DNA of 64,000 nucleotides from Agriotes lineatus. Lineage: Eukaryota; Arthropoda; Insecta; Coleoptera; Elateridae. The first letter of the stretch is position 1; every line of letters starts with the position of its first letter. Under the pieces are notes generated by a model. The model was not told the DNA's origin. It did no database searches and was given only the letters and a program-made list of their open reading frames with translations. The position numbers and the translations under genes were made by a program. The DNA is taken from assembly GCA_940337035.1 (NCBI GenBank), contig OW679195.1, positions 177,478,015-177,542,014 on the forward strand. The letters run 5' to 3'. Positions 43,495 through 53,741 of this stretch are shown here, one piece after another.

Positions 43495-44104
43495 GTTGAG
43501 TACTATAGTTTATAAAATATCAAAATTAAGCATTTTTAGATTACGATTAGGAATCGACACGTCACTAATGATAGTTGCATCTTGCAAGAAAATTCTACTA
43601 AATACAACTATATGACAATTTCTATTGAAAGTAATTGAAAAAGTAATTTATGTTGTACAATTACAATTACTAAGTAATTGGTAATTGAATTACTATTTCA
43701 TTTGAGTAATTGAATCTCTGGTAATTAAATTATTTCATTGAGCGGTAATTGGTAATTAGTAATCAATTACTTTTTAATAGTAATTTGCCCAGCTTTGTTT
43801 GAAATCCAACTATCCCCTTTCGTCTTGAATGTTATTACCCACAAACCATAAATCCAAGAAAGACGGCATTCGTCTCTATATATGTGGATCAGTTTGCGAT
43901 CGCGTAAAATTTACAAATAATAATTGATCTTCATCTTACTGTTTCAGTCAGATTTATCTACACTAATTAATTATCCAAACCCTTTCCACTGCATTTAAAG
44001 GTAAGTCAAAGTTTGAAACCTTCTTATCGTCTACATTTCAAAGGTAAACCCTTAAATTTCGAAATGAAAAAATAATTTTTCGAAAACTGATAAAAAAATT
44101 TGAC

Positions 44105-44620
44105 ATTTACATGACCTAAATCGGTTGTAAAAGTGTTTTTTGTTCACTGGATGTAATAGTAATTTACGATACAAGTGCGTAAAGCTAGTCTTTAGTCACG
44201 AGTGGGGTAGAGTTAAAACGCGAATAAGCGAGCGTTTAAGCCCCGCGAGTGACTAAGATGCTTTACGCATGTGTATCCTACAATATTGTATCTACGATAG
44301 AATCTAGAAAACACGGTAAATATTAAAAAAAATGTAAATTAGAATTATTAGCAAACGGTTCTAATTTTGAGTGTTTTAAAAATTTTAAAACACGTTGCTA
44401 CTGACAACGTGCCTAATGAAATCTTTTAAACACGTTACTACTGACGACGTGAACTAATGAAAAAATGTTATTAAACAGTCGTTTTACAAACTTAAAACTG
44501 CGAACTAGAAGTCAATTTTACACATTGTCGTAGATAAAAGTCTTTTATGACGTAAATCGGCGATCAAAGTGACTGCTTTTTGTTCACTGGATGTAAAAGT
44601 CTTTTACAATCTAGAACAAA
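44105..44620 (+). repeat. Direct repeats flanking a hairpin and a 40-bp tandem
   Basis: GTTCACTGGATGTAA with upstream AAATCGG appears at 44115-44155 and again at 44553-44600. Between them are the hairpin at 44161-44282 and two direct copies of a 40-bp unit (ACACGTTRCTACTGACRACG) at 44386-44463. A GTCGTAGATAAAAG cap occurs at 44527. Confidence 0.6.
44161..44282. repeat. Palindromic hairpin element
   Basis: Arms GTGCGTAAAGCTAGTC TTTAGTCACGAG and the inverse CTCGCGGGGC..GTGACTAAGATGCTTTACGCA. The loop holds CGCGAATAAGCGAGCG. The right flank CTACAATATTGTATCTACGA is a variant of the repeat E cap. Confidence 0.7.
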
Positions 44621-44989
44621 AAAGAATTTTACGTTCAGCAATTTCTGATTAAAGGAGAGGTCACTAGACAAAATTTTGTTTGGGTTTCCTCTAATGTGGA
44701 GCTGTACATTTTTCGAAAAAACGTTTTTTGATATTCGATTGCGAATTTTTTGTGCATTCTCGAATGTTTTGTTGCTCGCGATGCTCTCAAAAAATACTCA
44801 TTCTCAAATGTAAAAGTAGCATTTCGCAATCTAGAACCAAACATAACTATTAAACGCAAAAATATGGAAGGTAAACGAGAAAAATTACTAATTCATAAAA
44901 CAATAAATTGTGTAATAGAGTATTATGAAAGCAAAATAATAATAATAATAATAATAGAAGAAACAGAGACAATAAATCTGTAATGGGAT

Positions 44990-45625
44990 TTAAACAGAAC
45001 GTCCCTAGCGCGAATTACACCAATTTGCAAATAAAGACAATTGCAATCGCTGGCATTCGAACTCGGGTTCCAGGCTCGTTCCCACACATTCAGACGGCGC
45101 AATTCGCTTACTACGCGACTTTCACCGCTAGACCATCCTGGGACAGGGTTGGGTCGCTTATGGAACTATATAAGGAACGCGTGATGACAGCATACTTCTA
45201 TCCATTTTATGATATTTACCCTGTAACTTGTTGCGTTCCATTTTCATTAAGAGTAGAAACCTAAACTATGTGCAAATTATTACTTTCACCAGTTCCTGCG
45301 TTAAGGCAAAAACAGACACCATTTTATTTTTTTAAGGTGCTGACGCTGCATATATTTGACAGGAAGTATACTCGGTTTCGTACTAGGTAGACATCTAATC
45401 GGCATGCAAAATGCCATCTTCCTCGAACAAGTAGTTTTTGAGCTATACCGCCAACAGACGGACAGACAGACAACCAAAAACAGGCAGACATACGGAATTG
45501 AGAAACATTTTTGCGTCATCTAGGAACCCGAAGCGTGAAGATCTGAGGACCTGGAAATTTTACGAAGTGTTTTTTTTTTTCAGTAATACAATACTTTCTT
45601 CATGCTTTAGACGAGGGAAGTAAAA
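44990..45625 (-). repeat. Family A copy A12 with strong tRNA-like middle
   Basis: Minus strand: head TTTACTTCCCTCGTCTAAAG near 45620, TTTTTGGTTGTCTGTCTGTC, TATAGCTCAAAAACTACTTG, TGCATGCCGATTAGATGTC, GCACATAGTTTAGG, and at 45045-45150 a tRNA-like segment with box A region CCAGGATGGTCTAGCGGTG and box B GAGTTCGAATGCC. The usual rear tail is missing. No acceptor-stem pairing, so it is not a functional tRNA. Confidence 0.75.
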
Positions 45626-46286
45626 ATATAAGACATGGAACAGCTAACACCAAGCAAAATCTAACTAAATGGAAATCTGTATAGAAAGCGCTCGTAGAAA
45701 AATGAAAACTTAAGAAAATCAGTAAAGAAGTTCATAGCCAGATATAATGAGATGAGATGATGCAAACCTAAAATATTCTAAATATTCTTTAACTGGTCGA
45801 TATAAAGTACAATCAATGAATATAATGGAAACAAAAACAACAAAAACCATAAAATATGAAGTAGAAAACGACCAAAAGTGAACCTTTTTTATGCTCATAC
45901 GAAAATTAGAAAATCAGCATGGAAGACCAAAGATAGAAAATCATACATATAAAAGTGTTAAAATCTTAAATCATAGAAAATATTTTAAAAACACAATGAA
46001 GCAAGCCCTTATCAATACGTCAGCATACCGCTGGCAAGTAGCGGTTTTTGCAACGTGCTTTTTGGGACTCCAACTCCTTAAGATAAATGTAGTCTTTATA
46101 ATCTGTTAAACGGTGCGGTGCGTTCAATGTGATAGGGCGGAGAAAATCGGTTTGAAATCGAGTCTATGACTTAGGTTATACCGTTTGCGGAGATCACGGT
46201 TATGAAAGAGGGTGCCTATTATGTGACATTTTAGATTAAGGGTGATAAGAAATAAACATATTTATCAGCATATTTTAAAAAAGTAT
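45626..46286. other. AT-rich DNA, nothing recognised
   Basis: No gene or complete element visible. Confidence 0.4.
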
Positions 46287-46370
46287 CTCCGAGACTAAGA
46301 CTCGAACTCGCCATGTCAAGCACGGCAGTTCGGCGGTTGTGCCACTGCACCATCCTGGCGAGATGATCTA
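46287..46370 (-). repeat. tRNA-like (SINE-type) segment
   Basis: Minus strand: GCCAGGATGGTGCAGTGGCA (box A region) and GCGAGTTCGAGTCTTAG (box B). It shares CCAGGATGGT.YAG.GG with the A12 middle. The flank at 46371-46480 includes TGTATGTGTGTATGTCG. No closed acceptor stem. Confidence 0.55.
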
Positions 46371-46546
46371 CTACTGGTAACCGTGTACAAATCGACATAC
46401 ACACATACAGAGAAAAGTAGCCGATCTTATCCACCCGTGTAGGATATATCGTTCTCGAGTCATCATGTTTCATCCATCATCCGGCTTGACATACTTCACT
46501 TTACCTACTTTATTTTTTGACTTTCTTAACGTCAAAACGGTTGCTG

Positions 46547-46604
46547 TCTTCACAAAAGTTATCTATCTTCACGAGTCTTCACAAAAGTTATCTATCTTCA
46601 CGAG
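46547..46604 (+). repeat. Exact 29-bp tandem duplication
   Basis: Two identical copies of a unit starting TCTTCACAAAAGTTATC at 46547 and 46576. Confidence 0.9.
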
Positions 46605-47549
46605 ACCTTTCATATAATTCTGGGTTACACACATTTGATTGAAAGGTTACAATAAAAGTTGTAAATTTGCAAAAATGGTCGAGGTCGAAGCCATTTGTAC
46701 TTTTGCAACATTGCATAAGCAATTTCTAAAACTTGTTTGTAGCGTTCTACTATTCATGCTGTTTATTTGGCCATTCCATCACATTAAATAATTTAAAATA
46801 TTAAAATACTAATGTTTCTGGGAGCAAATCTGTAAAAATTATAAATAGCAATTACAACCTAGCCCTTTTACTGGAGCTGAGTAATTTAATATCTTTAATT
46901 GTTGAGAGTGGCTAAATACTTAAAGAAACAGCATGCACTGTATAACTATACTTTTTAATGGCGTGAGTAAAATACTAATAAGAAACACCAACAAAAAAGG
47001 GCAAGATATAACAAACCTTTTTAATCAATTTTGGGATACAGACGTTTACCTAATATTTAAAACAAGTACTTATGGAAGACTAAAAAGATCAAGCCCAAGA
47101 AAAAAACATTTAATTTCATTAATCAAGAACGCCTTGACGTAGAATGCTCACACTTGCCATATTGTTGGATTATACATCCTCTTAATGGTTTTGAAAATTG
47201 ATGCAAAAGGGGGCGTTGTTTTCACCTAATGATTATTATATTTGTTGTCGCAATGTTGTGTCTCATTCTGTATCAGTAACATTTTTAGAAATTACGATAA
47301 ACCAATTTCATCTACAGATTTTTACAATTATGTTAAAATCTACAATTGCCTAGGTACAGATACATATTAAATCATACAAAAACTAATAAACTTAAGGATA
47401 CACTTAAATCCATTTTAATTGAAAAAATGTTTCTATGACTACATTAGTATTGTACTAAATTAAGGAATTATTTTTATCTGACAATGTCCCATGTGAATCT
47501 TGTAGTTGATCTGTTAGCAATAAATTTAATATGAATCGGTGAACAGATC
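46605..47549. other. AT-rich DNA, nothing recognised
   Basis: A 69-codon frame at 46933 has no recognised domain. Confidence 0.35.
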
Positions 47550-47635
47550 AAATCAACAAAAAAAATTTGCGTTGCCAAACAGGCAGCGACGAACAAAGAA
47601 CAAACGCTTCTGTTTACCGATACGCCACGATCCTA

Positions 47636-47775
47636 CACAAATTTCTAAAACAAAACCTCTGCAAAAATAAAACAATAAATTACGGCATGCCAGTTTAAAA
47701 GTACACAAATTTCCAAATAAAAACCTCTGCAGAAATAAAACAATAAATTGCAAACAGCATACCAGTTTCTAAAGT
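47636..47775 (+). repeat. Tandem repeat, ~67-bp period, 2 copies
   Basis: ACACAAATTTCYAAA, CCTCTGCARAAATAAAACAA and CAGTTT recur at 47636 and 47703. Confidence 0.8.
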
Positions 47776-48482
47776 GCAGCAAATCACCCCGCAATAAAAC
47801 ACCAAGGCAAGCCGACGAGCGGAGCCTCTAAAAGCAGCCCAAACTCACGCCAAATTGAAATCTAATTTTAATTAACAACAGCACTTCTAATCAATAGTGC
47901 GCCCCTATAGAAACCACACAGGCATAGGAAAAATTAGCCGCTACCTAATCAAATTACCCTCAAGTCGCTAACAAACATACAGGGCCGATTAAAAGGTTTT
48001 TTTCCTCGGCCGACGAAAACATCGCGGCTCGCTGTGCAGGCGAAGTTTTCCCCGGGCCCGGGGGCAGAAACAAAGACTCATTCTCTAACCGCTAAATCGG
48101 GACAAAGGCCAAATACCGCAGGCGAATGTACAAATATTACAAAACTAAATTTTAATTAGCGGTAGGAAGAATCAAATTCAGGAGTATTTGGTATCAAAAA
48201 ACAAAAAAAAGTGCCGCGCAAATAATAAAAACAAGGAGACCTTTTTAATACACTTAGTAACAATAATGCTTAAGTAATTTTTATACGCAGAGCTCGAGGA
48301 AAACAAATCCTTAGTTTAATTAAAGCCAAACGAAACATAGCAAATGGGGTATCATTAGAATCGGCATTTCAACGGCCAGCCATTGCGACACTCATCAAGG
48401 CGCTAATAATGTCGCGCCGCAAAAAAAAAACCGCGAAATCATTAAATACGAGGAAAATAAGCAGTCCATCCCTTCTCCTCGG

Positions 48483-48540
48483 ACCAATGAGCGTCCAGGA
48501 AGCGCAAAACAAAGGACGGGGCTCCTTTAAATAGAGTTAA
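48483..48540 (+). promoter_or_regulatory. CCAAT and TATA-like elements
   Basis: GGACCAATGAGCG at about 48481, a GC-rich stretch GGACGGGGCTCC, then TTTAAATAG at about 48529, with an ATG about 25 bp further. Spacing fits a pol II core promoter, but this is motif evidence only. Confidence 0.35.
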
Positions 48541-48554
48541 CCAGGCCAGAAGAA

Positions 48555-49260
48555 ATGACTCAACCCCGGAGAGTCCCCAGCAGCATCCAGCCTTCTAGCA
48601 CTCAACCCCGGAGAGTCCTAGCAGCATCCAGCCTTCCAGGACCAACTAGCAGCTCTCTTCAGAGCCATCCAGCGACTTCAGCTCCAGGACCACTCAGCAG
48701 CCTCCAGCCTTCCAGGACAGCTCCACACTCAACCCCGGAGAGTCCCAGCAGCCTCCAGCCTTCCAGGACAGCTCCACACTCAACCCCGGAGAGTCCCAGC
48801 AGCATCCAGCCTTTCAGGACCAACTAGCAGCTCTCATCAGGGCCATCCAGCCACTTCAGGACTTAGGACGAGAGCCAGCCAGCGCTCTTCCGGACTTTAT
48901 CATCAGGGTCATCCAGCCACTTCAGGACTTAGGACGAGAACCAGCCAGCTCTGTTCCGGACTTTGTCATCAGGGCCATCCAGCCACTTCAGGACTTAGGA
49001 CGAGAACCAGCCAGCGCTTTTCCGGACTTTGTCATCAGGGCCATCCAGCCACTCCTGACCCGACAGCAGCCCACGTCGCGGCCCCCGCTGGCGACGGACC
49101 ACCCGCTTCCCGGGAGGATCGGACCGCGTCCAGGCCACGTTCCCCACTTCCGACAACCGGGAAAGGCCGCCCCATCACCTCCCGCGTCACCGGCGACCGA
49201 GTCTAGACGACTGTTTTTGTACATATTTCTTTTCTTATTTTTTCCTCTTGTATATATATA
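48555..49260 (+). repeat. In-frame minisatellites (51 bp and 66 bp)
   Basis: CTCAACCCCGGAGAGTCC recurs at 48559 onward, the last two copies (48728, 48779) 51 bp apart. CATCCAGCCACTTCAGGAC recurs at 48844, 48910 and 48976, with a fourth CATCCAGCCACT at 49042, exactly 66 bp apart. Because 51 and 66 are multiples of three, the frame from 48650 stays open to TAG at about 49258, repeating AIQPLQDLGREPAS.PDFVIR. That frame has no ATG; the frame with the ATG at 48555 closes at 48827. Confidence 0.75.
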
Positions 49261-49302
49261 GTAGTAAGTTGGTTTTTGTTTGTATGTATCATCGGGTCAT
49301 TA

Positions 49303-49308
49303 GCAATA
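49303..49308 (+). terminator. Possible poly(A) signal
   Basis: AATAAA in TTAGCAATAAACGTATT, downstream of the minisatellite frame and followed by ACACC-rich DNA. Confidence 0.35.
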
Positions 49309-49437
49309 AACGTATTAAAAGTTTTACACCAATTAGTTTAGCAGCATCAATAAGGGTAACGCCTACACCCCTCCTTCCGCTGACGCCATTGTAGAACATA
49401 CAGCTGAGCATAGACCGAGGCGTGTTAAACTATACTA

Positions 49438-49520
49438 CCGATCTTCACGTTCCAGGGTTCCTAGATGAAAAACACGTTTTATCAATTCCGTCCCGTATAT
49501 CTGTCTGTCTTGTTTTGTGA
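49438..49520 (+). repeat. Family A fragment A13
   Basis: GATCTTCACGTTCCAGGG, CCTAGATGAAAAACACG and TCAATTCCGTCCCG plus a short TCTGTCTGTC tract. Confidence 0.65.
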
Positions 49521-49771
49521 TATATTTAAAAAGTTTAAAAATTAAATTTTTGAGAAAGTTAACGAAAAAAAACTTGTTTTCTGGCTTTGAGGATTGTTTC
49601 AGTTTGCTAAGGACTAATACTCGCTGAAAAATCTCATTGAAATAGTACTTAATTTCCGAAAAATAGCACTTTTTGGATTTTCTCATCGAAAAACATCATT
49701 TTCTAACTAAGTATATCTGTATCAGTATATCTGATAGGGCCTAAATAAGTTTTCATATAGGCACAAATTAT

Positions 49772-49928
49772 TGCCGTAATAGCTATTTATGCAAGAAGTG
49801 CTAAAAGTCGACGTTTATGCACGAGACATGAAAATTATGAAAGGAAGCCGAAGGCTGAGTTTCATACCATGTCTCGTGCAATAAACGACTTTTAGCACGC
49901 GTTGCATACAAATATTTTATCTACGACC
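49772..49928. repeat. Palindromic repeat E, copy 2
   Basis: GCCGTAATAGCTATTTATGC at the left, CAAATATTTTATCTACGACC at the right. Arms GTGCTAAAAGTCG and TTTATGCACGAGACATG pair with CATGTCTCGTGCAATAAACG and CTTTTAGCACGCG. Loop GAAGCCGAAGGCTGAG. Confidence 0.8.
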
Positions 49929-50360
49929 TTAATTTTACTGTTATTAATCCATAAATATCGATTTAACAAAGGTTTGGCATCTATGACACTTTTAATTTAT
50001 GTCATAATAAACAGTAAACCATGCTGCGCGGGCGAATGTTTGCGAAGCCAGTACTGTCAAGGTTATCTACGAAATGTAATTATTAATACTCCACATCTGA
50101 CTGTATTCATTACATAATACATAACGCTTTAATTATTTCAAAAACACTTTACCTGTAACGCAAGAAGTAACTAGAATAACTTTACAACTTCACTTCCAGT
50201 TCGAAATTGTAGTTTTATAACCTCACTTCACTTTTAGCACATGGGCTAAAAGTAAACAGCTGATTTCTTTAAATCACGCTAAAACTATAAAACGTCACTT
50301 TTAGTGAAACAAGCTAGAGCTAAAAGGCCTACTTTTAGTAGTGGTCGTAGATAAAAGTTT
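49929..50360 (+). repeat. Right extension of repeat E
   Basis: TTACTGTTATTAATCCATAA and TCGATTTAACAAAGG match 2035-2085, and CACTTTTAGTGAAACAAGC, CTACTTTTAGTAGTGGTCGT match 2107-2160. In between lies about 200 bp absent from copy 1, which also contains CTTTTAGCACATGGGC. Confidence 0.65.
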
Positions 50361-50559
50361 TTTTGAAATACAAAAATGAAATTTTTGTTCCCATTCGATA
50401 TCGACTTTTTGGTGGTCACGGCATATGATGATATAAAGTGGTCAGTAGTACGGAAAAACTCGATTGCGCCTATGCTGTTAAAGATATTGCAATGAAACAA
50501 GTCCCTTTGTATACAAAAAAGTCAAAGTGGCAGTCTGTAAAATTATATTGCCCTATACA

Positions 50560-51195
50560 AGGTGCACCATTTTAGCAGAGCCGCATTTAACTTTTTTTTT
50601 TAAATAGTACTTCCTGTATATTTTTTACATATTTGGATGTTTCTTTTCTTAAGCTTTACAAATAAGTTTAGTTTTTGAAATTTGCTATAAGCGTTTTGGG
50701 GTTATGCATTTTTCTCTGTAAAAGTGTGCGCCTTACAGATACTTATTCAATACACTTTTTAGATTATCATTTAACGACGAGAAACGACTATATGCATTGT
50801 GGGGTTTACTTTTTTGTGACACGTTAACTTTTAGACATTTTGGAGTGCCATAAACTTAATATTTTCAAATAGCATCTCCCATATTTGATTGCTTACTCGT
50901 CTTCAGTGTACATTTTACATTTTTTAGACTTGATAGTTTAGGATATAATTCGAATTTTTTAATGTACACACATCTCATCGATACCTACCCAGTGTGCCAT
51001 GGAGACAAAGCATTGTTAATAATTTTTGCTTGACATACGTTACAATAGCATTCGTTTTACGTCGCGTTTTTAATTTGTCGGGAAAATTAAATTAACGTAC
51101 GACGTATTTGGGAGAAACTGATAAATATACCCATAGGAAATACGCAAAGTTTTAATAATATTCACAAGTATACACACGTACTCAAAACGTACAAT
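50560..51195. repeat. Left arm of a giant inverted repeat
   Basis: Pairs with 52345-53080 over its length. Shared blocks: CAGAGCCGCATTTAACTT, TGTATGCATTGTGGGGTTAC (variant), CAAATATTTGATTGCTTA-type, ATCTCATCGATACCTACCCA. Similarity about 75-80% by eye, with indels. Outer ends contain AAATAGTACTTCCTGTATAT, a variant of the common CCTGTATAT terminus. Confidence 0.8.
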
Positions 51196-51302
51196 AATTT
51201 CAAATTATGTATTTATTTATAACAAATAGCACTTGGAATTACAAAACATGTTCAAAATGAAGGTCCTCTTAGGTTATATATTCGTTTATTTCTTATTTAG
51301 TA

Positions 51303-52320
51303 AACTAGCTGTTACCCGCGACCCGCGCGAGGTTCGTTATTTGTGTATTAAATAATGACTAATTATTTTCTGTCATCCCATTCTATCCCATCCCATCCTA
51401 TTCCCGTCCCCGTCCCCGTTCCCGTCCCCTTTTCCGCCACCGTCTCCGTACCGTCCCATCCCGTCCCGTCCCGTCCCCTCTCCTTGCATACCATCCCTTC
51501 TCTTTCCTTTCCGTCCCGTCTCGCCCCTTCCTTTCCCGTCCCGTCCAGTCCCGTCCCATCCCGTCCCATCCCGTCCCGTCCAGTCCAGTCCCCTTCCATC
51601 CCATCCCCCTCCTTCCCTTTTCGGCTCGTCCAGTTCCGTCCGCCCCGTACCGTCTCGTCCCTTCCCGTCCCGTCCCGTCCCGTCCCTTCCCTTCCCGTTC
51701 CGTCCCCTCCCCTTCCATCCCATCCCGTCCTTTCCCCTTCCGCCCCGTCCCCTCCCTTTCCATCTCATCTCTTCCCTTCCCTTTCCGTCTCGTCTCGTTC
51801 CGTCCCGCCCCGTTCCGTCTCGTCCCTTCCCGTCCCGTCCACTCCCGTCCCGTCCCGTTCCATCCAGCCCGTCCCGTCCCGTCCAGTCCAGTCCCGTCCT
51901 GTCCCGTCCCGTCCCTTCCCTTATATCATGTCCACTGTCTTGGACTTAAAAATAAATGCCATTTTCGCAATCAACGTTCCAAAAAACCTCAATAACGACA
52001 GCCATATCGTATTTTAGGCTTATTTACCCCATTTCACTCCCTGAGAGGTTGATTTTCGGAAAATCACAAAATACGTGTTTGCTTATTTGTTTTTAGGAGT
52101 TTCAAGTAGAAATGTCTATTTCATATTATTTCTCCATATAAAATTGGAACCCCCATTTTACCCCTTTAGGGGTTTAATTTCGAAATATCCTTCCTTATTC
52201 CTTGTATTCATCATAAAGGGAACCTCTGTGCAAAATTTCAGCTTTCTAGGTCCAAGGGTTTGGGCTGGGCGTTGATGAGTGATAGAGTGAGTCAGTACTT
52301 TCAGTTTTATATATATAGAT
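51303..52320 (+). repeat. Arthropod-type dispersed repeat in the loop
   Basis: Starts AACTAGCTGTTACCCGCGAC and ends GAGTCAGTACTTTCAGTTTT followed by ATATATATAGAT, with CAAAATTTCAGCTTTCTAGG near the end. Repeats with this start and (TATATAGAT) end are common in arthropod genomes (small LINE-related elements). The middle is expanded by the CCCGT satellite. Confidence 0.5.
51376..51925 (+). repeat. (CCCGT)n-type pentameric satellite, ~550 bp
   Basis: Arrays of CCCGT with CCCAT, CCCTT and CCAGT variants. The strand is almost free of A and G blocks, so long frames exist on both strands (proline/serine-rich on plus, glycine/aspartate/arginine-rich on minus); none is a gene. Confidence 0.9.
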
Positions 52321-52344
52321 AACACTAAGTTTCTTATTGTACAT

Positions 52345-53080
52345 TAAGGGTACCTACTTGTGTATACTTCCATACTTATGGATATTATAAAACCATGGAT
52401 TGCACTCTTCCCAAGTCTTGAACATTTGCATGTCCCCATGTGGGTATATCTCAGTTTCGCACCATACATCTTTCGTTAATTTAACTTTCCCAACAAATTA
52501 AAACCGTGACGTGAAACGAGTGTGATTATAACGTATTTCGAGCAACACCGCTAGGTTTCCATTGCACACTGGGTAGGTATCGATGAGATATGTGCATTTT
52601 TAAAGAAATCCAAATTATATCCTAAACTGTATTTTTGGAAGAGAACATGTAGGGTGCAAGAAATATAAAATGAGACACTGAAGACAACTAAGCAATCAAA
52701 TATGGGGGGGTGCCATTTGAAAAAATAAAGTTATGGCGCTTCAAAATTTCTAAAAGTATACATGTTACAGCAAAGTAACCCCACAATGCATACAGGCGTT
52801 CTCCTCATTAAATGATACTCCAGAAATAAACGTTTTTTAAGCATACGCGGAATTTCAATTTCATATCCCAAAAATGTCCTGTGATTTTTGAATAAGTGTC
52901 TGTAAGCGCTCATTTTAACAGAAAAAAATTAATAACTCCAGAACTGCTGAAGCAAATTTCAAAGACTAAACTTCTTTATAAAGTTTCAGAAAAGAAAAAA
53001 TCCAAGTATGTAAAAATATACAGGGGGGTATGCCATTTAAAAAAATTAAGTTAAATGCGGCTCTGTAAAAATGATACTTT
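52345..53080. repeat. Right arm of the giant inverted repeat
   Basis: Inverted partner of 50560-51195. Contains GGTAGGTATCGATGAGATAT, ACCCCACAATGCATACAGGC, ATACAGGGGGGTATGCCATT, and ends TTAAATGCGGCTCTG. Confidence 0.8.
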
Positions 53081-53499
53081 CCCATGCTAATGAATCGCCC
53101 GGTATATCACTGTAATGAGGGAAAAATCTTCTTTCCCATGATGCCGTAATGAACTATGAGTTCAAAAATTAAAATTTTTGGGATAACGTAAAATTTAAAA
53201 TTTTTTTAACGGACTACGCTCCCGAATTTGATCTAAAAACTGCTTGAAACACGTAGAAATTGTTTTTTACTATTTTTATAAATAAGCGAGATTTAGCCAC
53301 AAAACGAAAAGTCGAAAAATCGAACTTTTGTTTATAACGCGGAAACAAAAGACGATAGCCGATTTTGGTTTTAACTATTACGCTTTTCTCGAAAAAAGAT
53401 ATCGATGATAAGGGGTTCCTTTTTCAATACGTCATAGTTACCGAGATTTCCTATGAAAACATCGAAATTTGCCAATCCTGTGCAGCAATCCATGCGCGC

Positions 53500-53545
53500 C
53501 ACATTTGCAAGCGAGGTTTCGTGTAAAACCCTTTACATATTTTTT
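53500..53545 (+). repeat. Family A tail fragment A14
   Basis: TTTGCAAGCGAGGTTTCGTG and TAAAACCCTTTACAT match the family tail only. Confidence 0.5.
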
Positions 53546-53741
53546 TCGTTTAGCAAAGTTTTGGCAAGTTTAAAATTCCTTAGACATACGCGGATACATT
53601 TCTTTAGCTGTTAAAAAAAATCTGAATATTAAAATAGAGTATGACCAAAAAAAAATTATCATCTAGTATGGCTATGGAATAGTTCCTCATTTATGAATGC
53701 AACTACGTTTATACTTAAATGTCAAACTTGATATTTGATTT

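Larger units (their letters stand above)
42491..43615 (+). pseudogene. hAT transposase C-terminal remnant in three pieces
   Basis: Piece 1 (42491-42711) reads NEEVQQDSDN ... KIELELPRYLEDKRTDLNIQ, NEYPLMKFLF, the start of the hAT dimerisation (hATC) domain. Repeat B interrupts it. Piece 2 (43355-43404) continues KYST and, after a one-base frame change, LPSSAPVKRLFA, the hallmark hATC motif. A family A head interrupts again. Piece 3 (about 43520-43615) reads RNRHVTNDSCILQENS, matching the usual RNRL.. tail. Catalytic regions upstream were not recognised. Confidence 0.85.
41061..43805. mobile_element. hAT transposon, 2.73 kb, with 8-bp target duplication
   Basis: Element 41069-43797. Ends CAGAGCTGGGCAGTAATTA and, inverted, CAAAGCTGGGCAAATTACTA, followed by long runs of TAATTAC motifs on both sides. 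An exact 8-bp duplication TTTGAAAT is at 41061-41068 and 43798-43805. It contains a transposase remnant and two nested repeats (B at 42708-43353 and an A fragment at 43405-43494). Removing those leaves about 2.0 kb. Confidence 0.95.
47550..49400 (+). other. GC-rich transcription-unit-like block
   Basis: Composition changes sharply to GC-rich. In order: a 67-bp tandem repeat (47636-47775), a block with CCGGGCCCGGGGG, CCAAT at about 48483, TTTAAATAG at about 48529, an ATG in good context (GAAGAAATGACTC) at 48555, minisatellites (48557-49060), a run of hydrophobic codons, and AATAAA at about 49303. It could be a solo LTR of a long-terminal-repeat element, or a short host gene. No TG...CA ends or target duplication were found. 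Confidence 0.4.

Noticed and set aside
45045..45150. Possible true tRNA gene on the minus strand
   Set aside because: A and B boxes are visible but acceptor and anticodon stems do not close, and it lies in a family A copy.
48555..49060. CRISPR-like array
   Set aside because: Repeats are directly tandem without unique spacers; these are minisatellites in an animal genome.
49000..49224. 78-codon minus-strand frame, Gly-rich
   Set aside because: Antisense of the minisatellite block; CpG-rich composition explains the lack of stops.
51355..52017. 220-codon plus-strand frame rich in Pro and Ser, and overlapping Gly/Arg/Asp-rich minus-strand frames
   Set aside because: They are translations of the CCCGT pentamer array; open in several frames on both strands and without conserved ends.
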